The notes under the pieces are model-generated. The model worked only from the letters and a program-made list of their open reading frames with translations. It searched no databases and was not told where the DNA came from. The position numbers were made by a program, and so were the translations under genes. DNA of 64,000 nt from SZAS-18 sp038322235. GTDB taxonomy: Bacteria; Verrucomicrobiota; Verrucomicrobiia; Chthoniobacterales; SZAS-18. The stretch's first letter is position 1, and every line of letters starts with the position of its first letter. Positions 34,534 through 44,454 of the stretch are shown here, piece after piece. The stretch is taken from the NCBI GenBank assembly GCA_038322235.1, contig JBBQFQ010000010.1, positions 52,078 to 116,077 of the forward strand, in the 5' to 3' direction.

Positions 34534-35559
34534 TCAATGTGAACCGGAAGCGCGGGTTTGAGCGATACCTGACGCTTCAAGGAAGGGCGTCGGATCCACC
34601 CCGATCCGCTCGCAAAGCTCGCGGAAGACGCCTTCCCGCTCCGGCCGCGACGTCGTGTGAAAGCGCAGGAGGAATGGTCGCTCCGCCATCTCGAAGGGTT
34701 CCGTCGTGCGGCCGTGGAGGAACAGTGCGAGCGCGGCGAAGTGTACGGCCGCTTCACCGACGCGTTCGAGAGCTCCCTGCAGGACGGCCTGGATCACTTC
34801 AGTCGGGTGAAAGCCCGCGGCCTCGTCGAGGGCCTGCGAGAGGCCGCCGTAAAACGGCGCCTCGCGGAGAACCTGGATCAGCGCGGCGGCCCGGTCCGTT
34901 TCGGGTGCGAGGTCAGGCCGGAATTGATCCACGGCGAGGCGGACGCCGTGCTCGCCCGCTTTGCGGGCGCGCCGAAGGGCGGCTCGCGCGCCGGGTGAGT
35001 CAAACTCCGCCAGCGCTTCCACGTCGCGCCAGTCAGTGAGGCCGTGCCGGATCAGGATCGCCTCGATCTCCGATCGCTCCGCCGCATTCGCGGCGCGGAT
35101 GATCTCCAGATCGTAGCCGGTGCCGTCATGCCATTTCTCGAAGTCCATCCCCATGCTCCCCCGGAAGCGTCTGACCGCATTCGATTCGGCGGAGAGCGGG
35201 ATCGGCCCCGGAACGTCAGGCGCGCCCGCTGCCCCGCGGATCGCGTTCATGTCCGGTGGCGGCGGCTCCGGCACCGGGGGTTCCACGAGGAAATAGTGAC
35301 CTTGCGAATCGCTGAGTTCGCCCGCGGAAAGCGAGCTATTCCGCGCTCGATGGCGGAGTCCGTCCGTGGCATCCGGCCGACGCGTCGTGATGCGCTTTTC
35401 CAGGCAAACACACGCGCCGATCGGCGGCGCCGGGAAACCGCCGTGCGTTTCGGTGATCGCATTCCCCGCGGCCAGTTCGTTCGCCAGCACCGCGCGCAGC
35501 GCCGCCGGAAGCCGGTCGATCAACGCCTGATGCTCGCGGTTCGGAGTGAGGTCAGGCAC
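34534..35559 (-). CDS. Conserved hypothetical protein with HEAT-like helical C-terminus
   Basis: A 341-residue protein starting at GTG 35559. Residues 1-~100 form a separate region (HQALIDRLPAALRAVL, AITETHGGFPAPPIGACV, then a Pro-rich EPPVPEPPPPDMNAI linker). A central FEKWHDGTGYDLEIIRAA segment leads into helical repeats (DWRDVEALAEFDSPGARAAL) and a terminal region with FLHGRTTEPFEMAERPFLLRF and VFRELCERIGVDPTPFL. It looks cytoplasmic, and no catalytic motif is visible. It lies upstream of the duplicated membrane-protein genes on the same strand (180-bp gap), so a joint role is possible but unproven. Confidence 0.62.
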   Translation of the reverse strand: MPDLTPNREHQALIDRLPAALRAVLANELAAGNAITETHGGFPAPPIGACVCLEKRITTRRPDATDGLRHRARNSSLSAGELSDSQGHYFLVEPPVPEPPPPDMNAIRGAAGAPDVPGPIPLSAESNAVRRFRGSMGMDFEKWHDGTGYDLEIIRAANAAERSEIEAILIRHGLTDWRDVEALAEFDSPGARAALRRARKAGEHGVRLAVDQFRPDLAPETDRAAALIQVLREAPFYGGLSQALDEAAGFHPTEVIQAVLQGALERVGEAAVHFAALALFLHGRTTEPFEMAERPFLLRFHTTSRPEREGVFRELCERIGVDPTPFLEASGIAQTRASGSH

Positions 35560-35888
35560 GGGTCCTTCTTAGGCAGGCCCTCGCTGCCCCGCAACGGTCG
35601 AGTGCCGAGGGACGCCTTGAAGCATCGGCGAAGGAAATCGCGCGCATTCTGGGAGACGACGTGAACCCGGCAAAGATTCCGCGAGTGCGCGTTGTCTCCG
35701 ATTTGTCCATCAACGCCGCTGCCGACCCTGGGAGCGCGGGCGTCCCGCCCGCCGCGTCCAGCATCATGCCGCGAGCGGGTCGCACAAACGCGGCTTCGCC
35801 GATCTCAGTCACGCGCTTTCATTCCTTCGGCCGCAGCGAGGAGCGCGTCTGGATCGCTCATTGCCATCGCGCAGGTCTCTCCCGCCGC
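35560..35888. other. Intergenic region with a REP-like palindrome
   Basis: 329 bp between the hypothetical gene and the end of the M36 peptidase gene. I see no credible gene. At 35736-35752 there is a perfect palindrome (GCGGGCG-TCC-CGCCCGC) preceded by GGGAGC. It gives the translated by-product AGVPPA/GGTPALP, a pattern I associate with dispersed intergenic repeats in Verrucomicrobiota. Confidence 0.5.
35736..35752. repeat. REP-like palindromic element
   Basis: A 7-bp perfect GC-only stem with a TCC loop in an intergenic region downstream of two genes that transcribe away from and toward it on the minus strand. It has the size and character of a repetitive extragenic palindrome. No second perfect copy was noticed in the window. 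Confidence 0.45.
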
Positions 35889-38800
35889 TCACGGCCCGGT
35901 GATGCGCACACGATAAAACCGCTGGGGGGCGGTGCCGACACTGGGGGTGTTGTCGGGTACGGAGATGACGCTGTCGGTGCCGGTGACACCCGTCTGGATG
36001 GGGGTCCACGGGACCGTCGTGAGATCGTCCTTGTACTCGACGACGTAGCTGCGACCGAGGACGCTCGGGAAGCTGACGATCGGAGTGCCGGTTGTGTCGT
36101 CCACGGCCGCCGTGATCACCGGCGCCCCGCTATAAGTGATGAGGCCCACGCTATCGACATTCCACCCGGTGGAGGACGCGGACTCATCGAAACCGAGGCG
36201 CCAGCGGAATTGCACCGTCTGCCCGTTCGCGCTGGTGGGAAGCGCGACCACGCTCGTGATGGCGGCAGAGGTGCCGCTGAACGACGGGCGGCGCCCGAGC
36301 GGATTCAAGGTGGAAGAAGCGTTGAGCGAGACTGTATAGGCGCCCTGCACGAAGGAGCCGCCGGCGGCGAGAATGTCCTGGAAGGCGCCACCGTTCAACC
36401 CCGGGATCGCGACTTCCAGAATACCGCCGTCGAAACCGCTTTCGAACGCCCAGCGGTGCCGGAAGGTAAGACTCGCGCCCGTGCTGGGAATCGCGATGCC
36501 CGGCGAAACCAACGAGGCTTCGCCGCCCGCCGTGTTGTTGCCCGCGAGGTCGGGCGAGAAGGCGCTATTGGGCGCATCGACCGGATTTGCAGTGCTGGTC
36601 ACCCAGGCCGTGCCCGCGACGCCCCCCGTGGCGGCAGCCGTGGTCGACGTCCAGCCGGCGGGCAACGCGGGCGGAGTCACGCCATCGAAATTCTGCAGGC
36701 TGGCGGTGGAGGGAATGCCGAGACGCAGAAGGTAAGTGAAGGTGCCTGTCCCGACCGGACCGGTGACATCGATGGGGATAGCGAGGACCGAACCGATCGT
36801 GGCGCCGACCGGAACCGCATAGCGAATCGTTTGCGTCACCGTCGACCCGGCCCCGATGGAGCCGTAGTTGGCCGAGTTTGCGCCGATGGCCGCCGTCACG
36901 GAGATCGCCGCCGCGCCGGGGTTCGTGAGCGGAATCGAGAGAATCAAATCCTCGCCGGGCTCCGCAAAGCCGTTGTTGTTCCCAAGGGAATCCGAGAAGG
37001 TGATATTCGCGAGATTGAGCGAGACATCCGGGGAGAAAGACTCCGTGACGGAAACTTCACCGCTGGCCGGATTTGTGGATGTCGACCCCGCGCCCGCGCC
37101 GCGCAGGGCGAAAGCGATGCGCACGTCATTGGCATCGGCCGCCCCGCCCGCGCCCGCATTGGCGGCGGCAATGAGCGCATCCCGGCCGGAAAGGATGGTG
37201 GGGCTGGTCGGATCCAGCTTCATGCCGTCCGTCACGATCTGAAGGGCGCGCGTATTGCCCACGGCGAAGCCGAGCCGGTTGATGATCCGGGCGCGGAACT
37301 CGAGGAGCATCATGCACCAGACTTCGCCGATGTTGTGCACTTCGCTGGAGGCGCCCACGAAGGCAGGCGGAAAGGCGCCCGTGAAGAGATTCATCTTGGA
37401 CGTATCGATGGACCCCAGCCGAAGGGGATTATGCGGCCGGCCGTTGGGGCCCACGTTGGCCTTCACGGCGTAAGGGAAGCGGCGGATCCCGTAGTAATAA
37501 TTGTTCGTGCCCACGCCGCTGAGGTTCAGCGTCACGTAGACGCCGGAGGCAAAGATCGCGTTCACATCTTCATCTGAAGTCGCCAAAATGCCGCGCGCAT
37601 AGAAATCCGACCAACCCTCGCCCATCCCGCCGGAGACCCGCGTGGCGAGGCCGCTGCCGTTGTTGTGCAACCGATTGGAGGTGCCATGCGTGAGCTCGTG
37701 GAGGAAGACATCGCCATCGAGCGAGCCGTCCCGCTGCGGGTTGGGCGCCGTGAAGAGATACATCTGCATCCGGCCCGGCGAGCCGTCTCCGGGGGTGGAG
37801 AAATTCGCGTTGTTCGTGCCGGAGAAATCCTGCGCCTCGGCCGAGATCGCATCATTGCCCAGGCCACCCCGATTAACGGCATTGAACGTGTTGGTCGTCT
37901 GAAAATTCCGCGCGGGCTCCGTGAAACCTAGCTGCCAGAGTCGATCGTGATAGCGATTCGTCCAAAAGAACAGATTCGTGACGATCCCGTTGCGGTAGAG
38001 CGCAGTATTGGGCGCATCGGTGCCCAGCGGCGGCGGATTGTAGGCAAAATCGAAGACCCGGCCGGTGCCGGTGACATTGGAATCCACCCCGTTGGGGCGC
38101 TGAGATCGACGCCCGCAGTCACATTGTTGCCGAGCGTGGAATTATTGCCGTCGGTGATCCAGCCGAGCGGGGAGGCCGTGAGGTCATCCGCGATGAGGGT
38201 GACGGCGGTGCGGGCCACGCCGGGGGCCTGCGTGCCCGCGCCCGGCAAAACGTTCGTGGGCGAAAGCGGGGCGGGGCTGTCCGAGGTGTACACGCTGTAC
38301 GTCGCCGTTTGAGTCTGGTGCTGCGTGATGCATTTCCGCCAGAGCAGCGTGCCATCGTTCGCATCGACCATGACGATGTAGGAATAAATCGGCTGCCAGA
38401 GGGTGAGCGACCAGGCCAGCACGGCCACGCCGGGTTCGACGGGGAACCAGACCAATTCGGCGCGGGTGTCGCCATCGAACGGACCGCCGCCCATGACCAT
38501 GACGCGGCCGTTCCGCTCGGTGGAGCGCACGCGCAGCATCGCTGGCGAAGCGAAGACGTCGATGGTCGCGGCCGCCTTGCCGACCGCTGCCTCGGCGGAG
38601 AGCCTGGGTTTAGCGGAGAGCAGTGAGGGGTCGAGCGCGGGCACGAGATTTCCCGTCGTGCGGACGAGTGCGCCGCGCGGCGTGAGGGCGGCGCGAATTT
38701 CGGCTTGGAAAACGGGCAGCCCATGAATTTCCTGTCGAAACTCGACCCAGGAAAGATTGCCGGCCGGATTCGTGTAGTCGGTGAATTTGACCAATGCCTT

Positions 38801-39268
38801 CACCTCTGCCGGGCTGAGACCGTAGAGAGCGGCCTGCTCGGTGAGGAACCCGCGCACAATGGCTTCGGGGGCTTCGGAGGAAGGAGCGGTCAGAAACTGC
38901 CTGGCGCCGGTAACGCCGACGATTTCGGTGAAGCGGCCGGTGAGATTGGATTCCACCTGCAAGGTGGGAATGCGCGCCGATAGCGCGGTGCGGACCGCTT
39001 CGATGCCGCGCGTGAGCGCGGCCACGTCCGCGATGCGCTCCGGCGAAAGATAGCGCCCTCGGTAGGCCGCCCGGGCGGCGGACTTGGCGGCCGGTTCCAC
39101 CCTCTCCGCGAGGCGCAGATCGTAGTCCGCAAAAACGCGACGCGGCCCACGGTTTCCCTTGGGAGTTTCCTCGGGCTGAACTTGGGCGATTGCGAAATTG
39201 CCGGGCCACCCAAGCGTGAGCAAGAAGATTGCCAGCACCGGACGAAGGCAGAGAAAGGACAGACGCAT
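35889..39268 (-). pseudogene. Secreted M36 (fungalysin-type) metallopeptidase, split by a 1-bp frameshift
   Basis: Two overlapping frames encode one protein. The first part (from ATG 39268) has a signal peptide (VLAIFLLTLGWPGNFAIAQ) and a ~390-residue propeptide-like region. The second part contains the catalytic domain: VTNLFFWTNRYHDRL, zinc motif HELTHGTSNRL (about 37670-37700) and GMGEGWSDFYA with the expected acidic ligand. It is followed by a region with MAM/P-domain-like beta strands and a C-terminal tail (YVVEYKDDLTT, RFYRVRI). The frames join at a C4 run (coding strand; plus 38094-38097): one extra C would restore ...SAPNGVDSN and a 1126-residue protein. This may be a sequencing error, a phase-variable tract or true inactivation. 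Confidence 0.85.
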
Positions 39269-39326
39269 GGGAGAGGGGCGCGAACGCGCGGGCCCTCGTG
39301 GTGGGGGGACGGATGAAAAGTGTCAA

Positions 39327-39410
39327 CCTGAAAACGGCACTCGAGGCCCGACTCGCGCGGATTCGGACCGAGCGAGAAGCAGAGAATGGCGGCTGGCGGG
39401 GCGGCAGCGT
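39327..39410 (-). repeat. Dispersed ~84-bp repeat, copy 1
   Basis: The minus strand from 39410 to 39327 matches the plus strand at 59179-59262 with about ten mismatches; the blocks CGCTCGGTCCGAAT and CCGCGCGAG are identical. It lies 58 bp upstream of the M36 peptidase start, in the 265-bp gap before the kinase gene. No gene is apparent in that gap. It may be a mobile remnant or a regulatory element. Confidence 0.6.
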
Positions 39411-39533
39411 GCCGCTCGTGCGTCGGCGAACCACGCCCGACGCGGGCAAGCGAAGGCGGCCATGATCGAGAAATTTCCGGCCCCCGATCACCGACCCGTG
39501 CCCGGGCCGAAACACTCTCGCGCTCGGCCGCCG

Positions 39534-42173
39534 TCAGTCCTTCGAGAGGCTAAAGCTCGCCGACTCGGTCCCGCCGTAGCTTCTCCACGAGCCGGAGAGT
39601 TGCCTGGAGTTCCGCTGAAATGCGAAAGAAAAGGTGCCGTCCTTCACGTCCGAGCCGCGTGGCTCGGATGCCGAAAAAACGATGCGCTCGGCGGTGATCT
39701 GCTGAATTCGTCCGCTGAATTGCTGGTTGTTCCCCGCTACGAAGCTGCGGCCCGAAACGGAGTCGCCGCGCACGCTCGTGATTTCCAGCTCGATCTTGCC
39801 GAACGTCCCGAAGGTTCCGCGGTATCGACCCAACAGCTCCGGGCCCACTGAGGGAACGGGCGTAGAGGTGCTGTTGGGGGTCGGAGTCGGCCGGGGCGTT
39901 GCGATGGGAGGGGTGCGAGTCGGAAGTGCCGTCGGCACTCGGGTGGGATAAGGCGTGGCGTCGGGGACCGGCGTTGGTTCCGGGGTAGGTCGGCGGGTGG
40001 GCGCCGCCGTTGGAATCGCGGTGGGAATTGCGGTGGGGACCGCCGTCGGGACAAGGAGAACGGCCGTCGGGACCGGACTGGGTGCACGGCTCGGGGCAGG
40101 AGGAGGAATTGGGCTGCCGGCAAGGCCGGGGCTGCCCGTCGCGGGCGAACTGCCCGGACCGGACGGAGTTCTGAAGAGATACGCTGAGATGCCGGCTCCC
40201 ACCGCCAGGGCACCGAGGATCGCCCATACGAAGGAAAGGCCGGACCGGGATTGGGGTGAGTTCGGCGACGTCTCAACGCGGACGGAGTGGAGCTCAGGAT
40301 GCGCCGCCGAGACGCTGGCAGCGGTCGCGGCATTCTCGCCCGACGCGGAGGGTCGCGGCACGCGATCCCCTGTCGTCTGCCCACCGACATTCGAGTCAAG
40401 TGGTGGCGCGCCGCCCGGGCTGGGGACCCCCGCAGCTCGCTGCAGGGCTACCCAAAAGTCGTCGGCACTTGGGAATGCATCCTGGCCGTCGAGCAGGGCG
40501 CGTTGAAGCACGGCGTTGGCTTCTCCTCGCAAGGTCGTGAGCGGCGTCCGCGCGTCCGGTTGCCCGCCCAGGAGTTGCCGCACGAGCAAAGCCAGCGCGA
40601 GCACCGGATCGTCTGTCGCCGAGACGGCCGCATCGGCGGTCTGGGTCCGGCTCTCGACCGCCGTCGCTTGCGCGGGAGAGCGAAAGCTGATGGCATTCCA
40701 CGCCAGTTTAAAGGGAGGCCAGGAACCGATCGGTTGATTGCGCAAGCCCTGCCAGTCGCTGGTCGAGGTGCCGTGCCCGGGTGGCGTGACGAAGAGCTTG
40801 CGCAAAATCGGCTCGGCCAGCGAAAGCCTTCCCTTCTTTGCGCTGTCGATGGAACGCGACAGTCCGTTCAGCAAACGCCAGGCCTCGGACGCCGCGATCT
40901 CGCCGTGACGGGTTCGGAGCAAGTCGTCGAGCGAAAACCCGTCCGCCCACTCCCGCACAAAAAAGGCTCCGTCGCCGCTTCGCTCCAGTCCGCCCGCGGG
41001 CCGCAACCAGAGCGGATCGGGCAAACGCTGCATCTCCTGGAGTTGCCGGGAGAGAGCATCCACGAAGCTTTTGTCCTTCATCCTCGCGGCTGGTACCACT
41101 TTGACCGCCACCGGTGCATCCTCGGAAGCGTTGTCGGCCGCCCGGAAAAGCCGGCCGCCGTCGCCATCGCCCAGGTCTCCTCCCAGCCGATACCGCGCCA
41201 CCAAGGTCGTCCCCAGCTTGAGGGATTCCGTCAGCGGACGGGCGGGCTGGGCGCCGAGCGGCAGGCCCGCGCTGGTTTCCTCCGGGGACAGGCGGTGGGT
41301 GGCTTCACGAATCGCCTCCCGTAGTTCCCGAGGCGTTTGGAAACGGTCTCCGGGCTCTTTCTCCAGCAATTTCCGAATGATCTCCACGACCGGCGACGGC
41401 ACTTCCGCGAGCGAGGCCCACGGCGGCGGGGCCAGCTGCTGTTTCGCGATGATCTGCTGGAGCGAGCCGGTAAAAGGCACCCCGCCTGTCACCATCTGCC
41501 ACAGGATGACTCCGGCGGAGTAGAGGTCGGAGCGGGTGTCGAGGTCGAGCGCCCCGGCGCATTGCTCCGGACTGGCGAAGACGGCCGTGCCGCTGAAGAC
41601 GCCCGCTTGCGACAGGCTATTTTGCAGATACGTCGCCGCTTCCTCGCCTTCCACCGTGAAGCCCTTGGCCAGACCGAAATCGATCAATTTCACCTGCTGG
41701 CCGAACGGTCGGTCCTCATCGGCCAGCAGCATCAAATTCGCCGGCTTGAGATCGCGATGCACGATCTGCGCGCCGCTCAGCGCGCCCAGCGCGGCGGCGA
41801 TCTGATCGAGGATATCCAGCGCCTCGCGCGCCGGCAGGGTCTTCTTCTCCTTGAGCAAGCGGTCGAGGGGCATCCCCGCGACAAACTCCATCACGTAGTA
41901 GTAGGGCGGCTCGTCGTTGAGATGGATGACCGAGGCGATGTTGTTGTGCCGCACCTTCGCGGCGGCGCGGGCCTCGCGCAGAAAGAGACGCAGATTGCGC
42001 TCGCTGCCCATCAGATGCTCGTGCGGCAGCTTCAGCACCACGTCGACCTTGAGCTTCGTATCGAAGGCCTTGTAGGTGACGCCCATCCCGCCTTTGCCCA
42101 ATTCCCACCGCGTTCCATCCGCTTTTCGCAGCACTTCGTAGTGCGCGAAAAGGAACGGTTCGTCTGCTGGCAT
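39534..42173 (-). CDS. Ser/Thr protein kinase with second kinase-like domain, membrane helix and external tail
   Basis: An 879-residue protein. Kinase domain ~24-290: Gly loop GKGGMGVTYKAF, Lys48 (VVLKLP), HRDLKPANLML, DFGLAKGF, FASPEQCAG. A degenerate kinase-like domain follows (~315-540: RYRLGGDLGDGDGG, VAVKVVPA, but no HRD or DFG). Then come a linker, a membrane helix (~655-675: FVWAILGALAVGAGISAYLF) and a Pro/Thr-rich spacer of VPTAIPTA-type repeats. A ~110-residue extracytoplasmic beta-rich domain ends the protein (LLGRYRGTFGTFGKIELEI to SLSKD). The second domain may be a pseudokinase that regulates the first. The tail could sense the cell surface. Start ATG 42173; the opening HYEVLRKADGTRWELG is shared with the two other kinases here. 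Confidence 0.9.
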   Translation of the reverse strand: MPADEPFLFAHYEVLRKADGTRWELGKGGMGVTYKAFDTKLKVDVVLKLPHEHLMGSERNLRLFLREARAAAKVRHNNIASVIHLNDEPPYYYVMEFVAGMPLDRLLKEKKTLPAREALDILDQIAAALGALSGAQIVHRDLKPANLMLLADEDRPFGQQVKLIDFGLAKGFTVEGEEAATYLQNSLSQAGVFSGTAVFASPEQCAGALDLDTRSDLYSAGVILWQMVTGGVPFTGSLQQIIAKQQLAPPPWASLAEVPSPVVEIIRKLLEKEPGDRFQTPRELREAIREATHRLSPEETSAGLPLGAQPARPLTESLKLGTTLVARYRLGGDLGDGDGGRLFRAADNASEDAPVAVKVVPAARMKDKSFVDALSRQLQEMQRLPDPLWLRPAGGLERSGDGAFFVREWADGFSLDDLLRTRHGEIAASEAWRLLNGLSRSIDSAKKGRLSLAEPILRKLFVTPPGHGTSTSDWQGLRNQPIGSWPPFKLAWNAISFRSPAQATAVESRTQTADAAVSATDDPVLALALLVRQLLGGQPDARTPLTTLRGEANAVLQRALLDGQDAFPSADDFWVALQRAAGVPSPGGAPPLDSNVGGQTTGDRVPRPSASGENAATAASVSAAHPELHSVRVETSPNSPQSRSGLSFVWAILGALAVGAGISAYLFRTPSGPGSSPATGSPGLAGSPIPPPAPSRAPSPVPTAVLLVPTAVPTAIPTAIPTAAPTRRPTPEPTPVPDATPYPTRVPTALPTRTPPIATPRPTPTPNSTSTPVPSVGPELLGRYRGTFGTFGKIELEITSVRGDSVSGRSFVAGNNQQFSGRIQQITAERIVFSASEPRGSDVKDGTFSFAFQRNSRQLSGSWRSYGGTESASFSLSKD

Positions 42174-42392
42174 GGCGGGAGAAAGCGTGCAGCGTGTCAG
42201 TCCGGGGCCGGCGAGGCAATCGAGACTTTGTTCCGGGAAGCGCCGCGGTTCGTCGTCCCGATCGAGGCTGCTCCGTCTACCTTCCCGACGCCGGCTCGGA
42301 CGCGCTTAGACTCCCCGCCGTCGCCTGGTTTGCCGGCTTGCGGCTTGCCCTCAAGGTCCAAACCGAAACAGCGTCTCGCACACCGGCCGCGC

Positions 42393-43343
42393 TCATCCGC
42401 GCGGGATGACTTGCCGACGGCTCATGTGGCGGGCGGCCGCGATTCCGAGCAGACCGAGGCCCAGCCAGATGGTGGCCGCGGGCTCCGGCACCGTTTGGCC
42501 AAACGTCACGCTGGTGGGGACATTGAGGCCGGCGAGGAAGCTCGCGTTCACCGCCGCACCGCTGCTCACGGAGTACTCACCCACGGTGCCGTTCTGGAAA
42601 TTCGCGACGAAGAGATTGTTTCCCGAAGTCGCCAGTCCCTCCGGCGTGGCGACGCCGGTGATAAAGCTGGCATTGAGGGTCGCGCCCGTCGTGGCGTTGT
42701 ATTCGCCGATGGTGTTCGCGCCGCCGTTCGCCACAAACAGGTTGTTTCCCGAGAGCGCGAGGCCAAAAGGGGAACTTAAGCCGGTGACGAAGTTCGCGTT
42801 GATCGCTGCGCCTGTCGTGGCGTTGTACTCCCCCACCCGGGCACCGCTGAAGAACGAGATGAAGAGATTGTTGCCCGAGAGCACGAGCGAGATCGGTGTT
42901 CCCGAGGCGGGGATGAAGTTGGCATTGATCACCGCGCCGGTGGTGGCGTTATACGTTCCGATCGCGTTCCCGTTCCCGTTGGCGACGTAGAGCGTGTTAC
43001 CGGAGAGGGCGAAAGCCGTGGGGTTGAGGCCGGTGATGAAGTTCCGGTTCAGGGGCGCGCCGGTCGTGGCGTCGAAGGTGCCGACGAAGCCGGCATTCGC
43101 GTTCGCGTTCGCCACGTAGAGCGTGTTCCCCGCGACCAGCAATCCGCGCGGATTGATCAAACCCGTGATGAAGGTGGAATTCAGCGACGTCCCCGTGCTG
43201 CCGTCGAACAGGCTGACCCGGTCATTGTTTTGGCCGACATAGAGGAGCTGTCCGGGCAACTGCGGGGCAATCCAGCCGGCGAGGGAAATGATCAGGGAGG
43301 CCGCGAAGGAGGATGCGGGGCGAAGCGAGCGGGAAGATTTCAT
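42393..43343 (-). CDS. Secreted beta-propeller repeat protein with PEP-CTERM tail
   Basis: A 316-residue protein with a signal peptide (ASFAASLIISLAGWIAPQ) and about six tandem ~40-residue repeats. Each has a core like LSGNNLFVANxxxxTIGEYNATTGAxxNAxFITGL, consistent with an NHL/YVTN-type beta-propeller. The C-terminus is a complete PEP-CTERM sorting signal: VPEPAATIWLGLGLLGIAAA followed by an Arg cluster. PEP-CTERM proteins are processed by an exosortase and usually function in the exopolysaccharide matrix; no exosortase gene is in the window. The near-identical repeats make this gene prone to slippage. A paralogue without the sorting tail lies upstream at 43791-44351. Confidence 0.88.
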   Translation of the reverse strand: MKSSRSLRPASSFAASLIISLAGWIAPQLPGQLLYVGQNNDRVSLFDGSTGTSLNSTFITGLINPRGLLVAGNTLYVANANANAGFVGTFDATTGAPLNRNFITGLNPTAFALSGNTLYVANGNGNAIGTYNATTGAVINANFIPASGTPISLVLSGNNLFISFFSGARVGEYNATTGAAINANFVTGLSSPFGLALSGNNLFVANGGANTIGEYNATTGATLNASFITGVATPEGLATSGNNLFVANFQNGTVGEYSVSSGAAVNASFLAGLNVPTSVTFGQTVPEPAATIWLGLGLLGIAAARHMSRRQVIPRG

Positions 43344-43790
43344 GGGAGATTGAGGTCTGGCGGAGAGATTGTCGCGTACGGGGGATTGATATTTTGCCCG
43401 GCCTGAAACTTCCGAAAATATTTCACGACCCGCGACGAGCGCTGCAGACGGGAGCTGACTCCGCCGCCTCTCGCGGATCCCGCCCGCGATCGCCCGCGGC
43501 GTCGTTTCGTCCGTCCCCGAGCCGGCGATGCGGCTCTCACGGGCTCAGGAGAGCCCGCGTTGGGCCGAGGTCGACGCCCTTGCTGGGGCGCCGCGGGGCT
43601 GCCGCGCATCAAGCGGATTTTTTCTTGTCTGCGACTTCAACCGCCGCGTTGAAAACGCCAAAACGGCTCCCGAAGCGCCTCCGCGCGCTGACGAAAGCCG
43701 CAGGGCACCGAGACGAGGCTGCGGGAGATTCTTCGCGGTGCGGCGGTCTCGGCCGGGTGCTCCGCCAACGCAAAACCGCGGTTCGCCAAA
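43344..43790. other. Intergenic region without a credible gene
   Basis: 447 bp between two beta-propeller genes on the minus strand. Open frames here are Arg/Ala-rich and lack coding character. A possible promoter for the downstream gene reads TTTCGG-N17-AAATAT on the minus strand near 43400-43430. An inverted repeat GGCTCTC-N10-GAGAGCC lies at 43532-43555. A T-run occurs at 43617-43622 on the plus strand. Confidence 0.45.
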
Positions 43791-44351
43791 CTACCGATCC
43801 GTGTTCGAATACATGCTGACCTGGGCCGTCGTAGTCGAGGTCCGCAGTTTCGTGCCGGTGACCACGAAAGAGAAAATGGTGGGAGAGTTAGCGGCGGGGA
43901 CGCCTGCCACCACGAAGGACGAGCCGGCCGGCGACGGCCCATCGTAAAGGACCACCTCGCCGGTGCTTCCCTGTTGGCGGGGGTTGATCGACAGAACGAA
44001 AAGATGGGTCGGTGTGAAGAAAAGAGAAAACGGCCTCAGGCTGCCACCGACGAGCGGGGCCGATCCGACGTAGGTGGGGTTGATCGAAGCGCCGGTGTTC
44101 GCGTTGAATTGATGGATGTAGGAGCCGCTCGCGACGTAGAGCGAGCCGCTGTCATAGACCACGTCGCCCATCTGCGTGCCGTCCAGGCCGGAGATGAAGT
44201 TGGCGTTGAGCAACGCGCCGGTCTGCAGGTCGTATTGGGCGACCGAGCCGCTGCCGCCGCTGCTGACCCAAATTTGCGCGTGGGCGCGGGGCGGGCCGAC
44301 CAACACGAGCAGCAGCAGAAGCAGAAGGGACCGCGGGCTCGGGGAGGTCAT
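43791..44351 (-). CDS. Secreted beta-propeller-like protein without sorting tail
   Basis: A 186-residue protein with a strong signal peptide (SLLLLLLLVLVGPPRAHAQ). It has about two clear copies of the repeat seen in the PEP-CTERM neighbour (WVSSGGSGSVAQYDLQTGA, LYVASGSYIHQFNANTGA), followed by more divergent strands ending in VSMYSNTDR. With only ~160 mature residues it cannot form a whole propeller alone; it may be truncated or oligomerise. I chose ATG 44351; ATG 44387 would place 12 residues before the signal peptide. Directly upstream lies the 21-bp-period repeat tract. Confidence 0.65.
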   Translation of the reverse strand: MTSPSPRSLLLLLLLVLVGPPRAHAQIWVSSGGSGSVAQYDLQTGALLNANFISGLDGTQMGDVVYDSGSLYVASGSYIHQFNANTGASINPTYVGSAPLVGGSLRPFSLFFTPTHLFVLSINPRQQGSTGEVVLYDGPSPAGSSFVVAGVPAANSPTIFSFVVTGTKLRTSTTTAQVSMYSNTDR

Positions 44352-44454
44352 CGTGGAACCGAACCAGGAGTTGTTTCTGCGTGGCATCCGGAACGACTCC
44401 TTGCACGTCCGCTGATTCCAGTAAAGCAAGGGGTCCGACGGAGATGCGTCCTCC

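Noticed and set aside
35661..37577. 638-codon plus-strand frame opposite the M36 gene
   Set aside because: Arg/Gly/His-rich antisense shadow; the minus-strand frame carries zinc-peptidase motifs.
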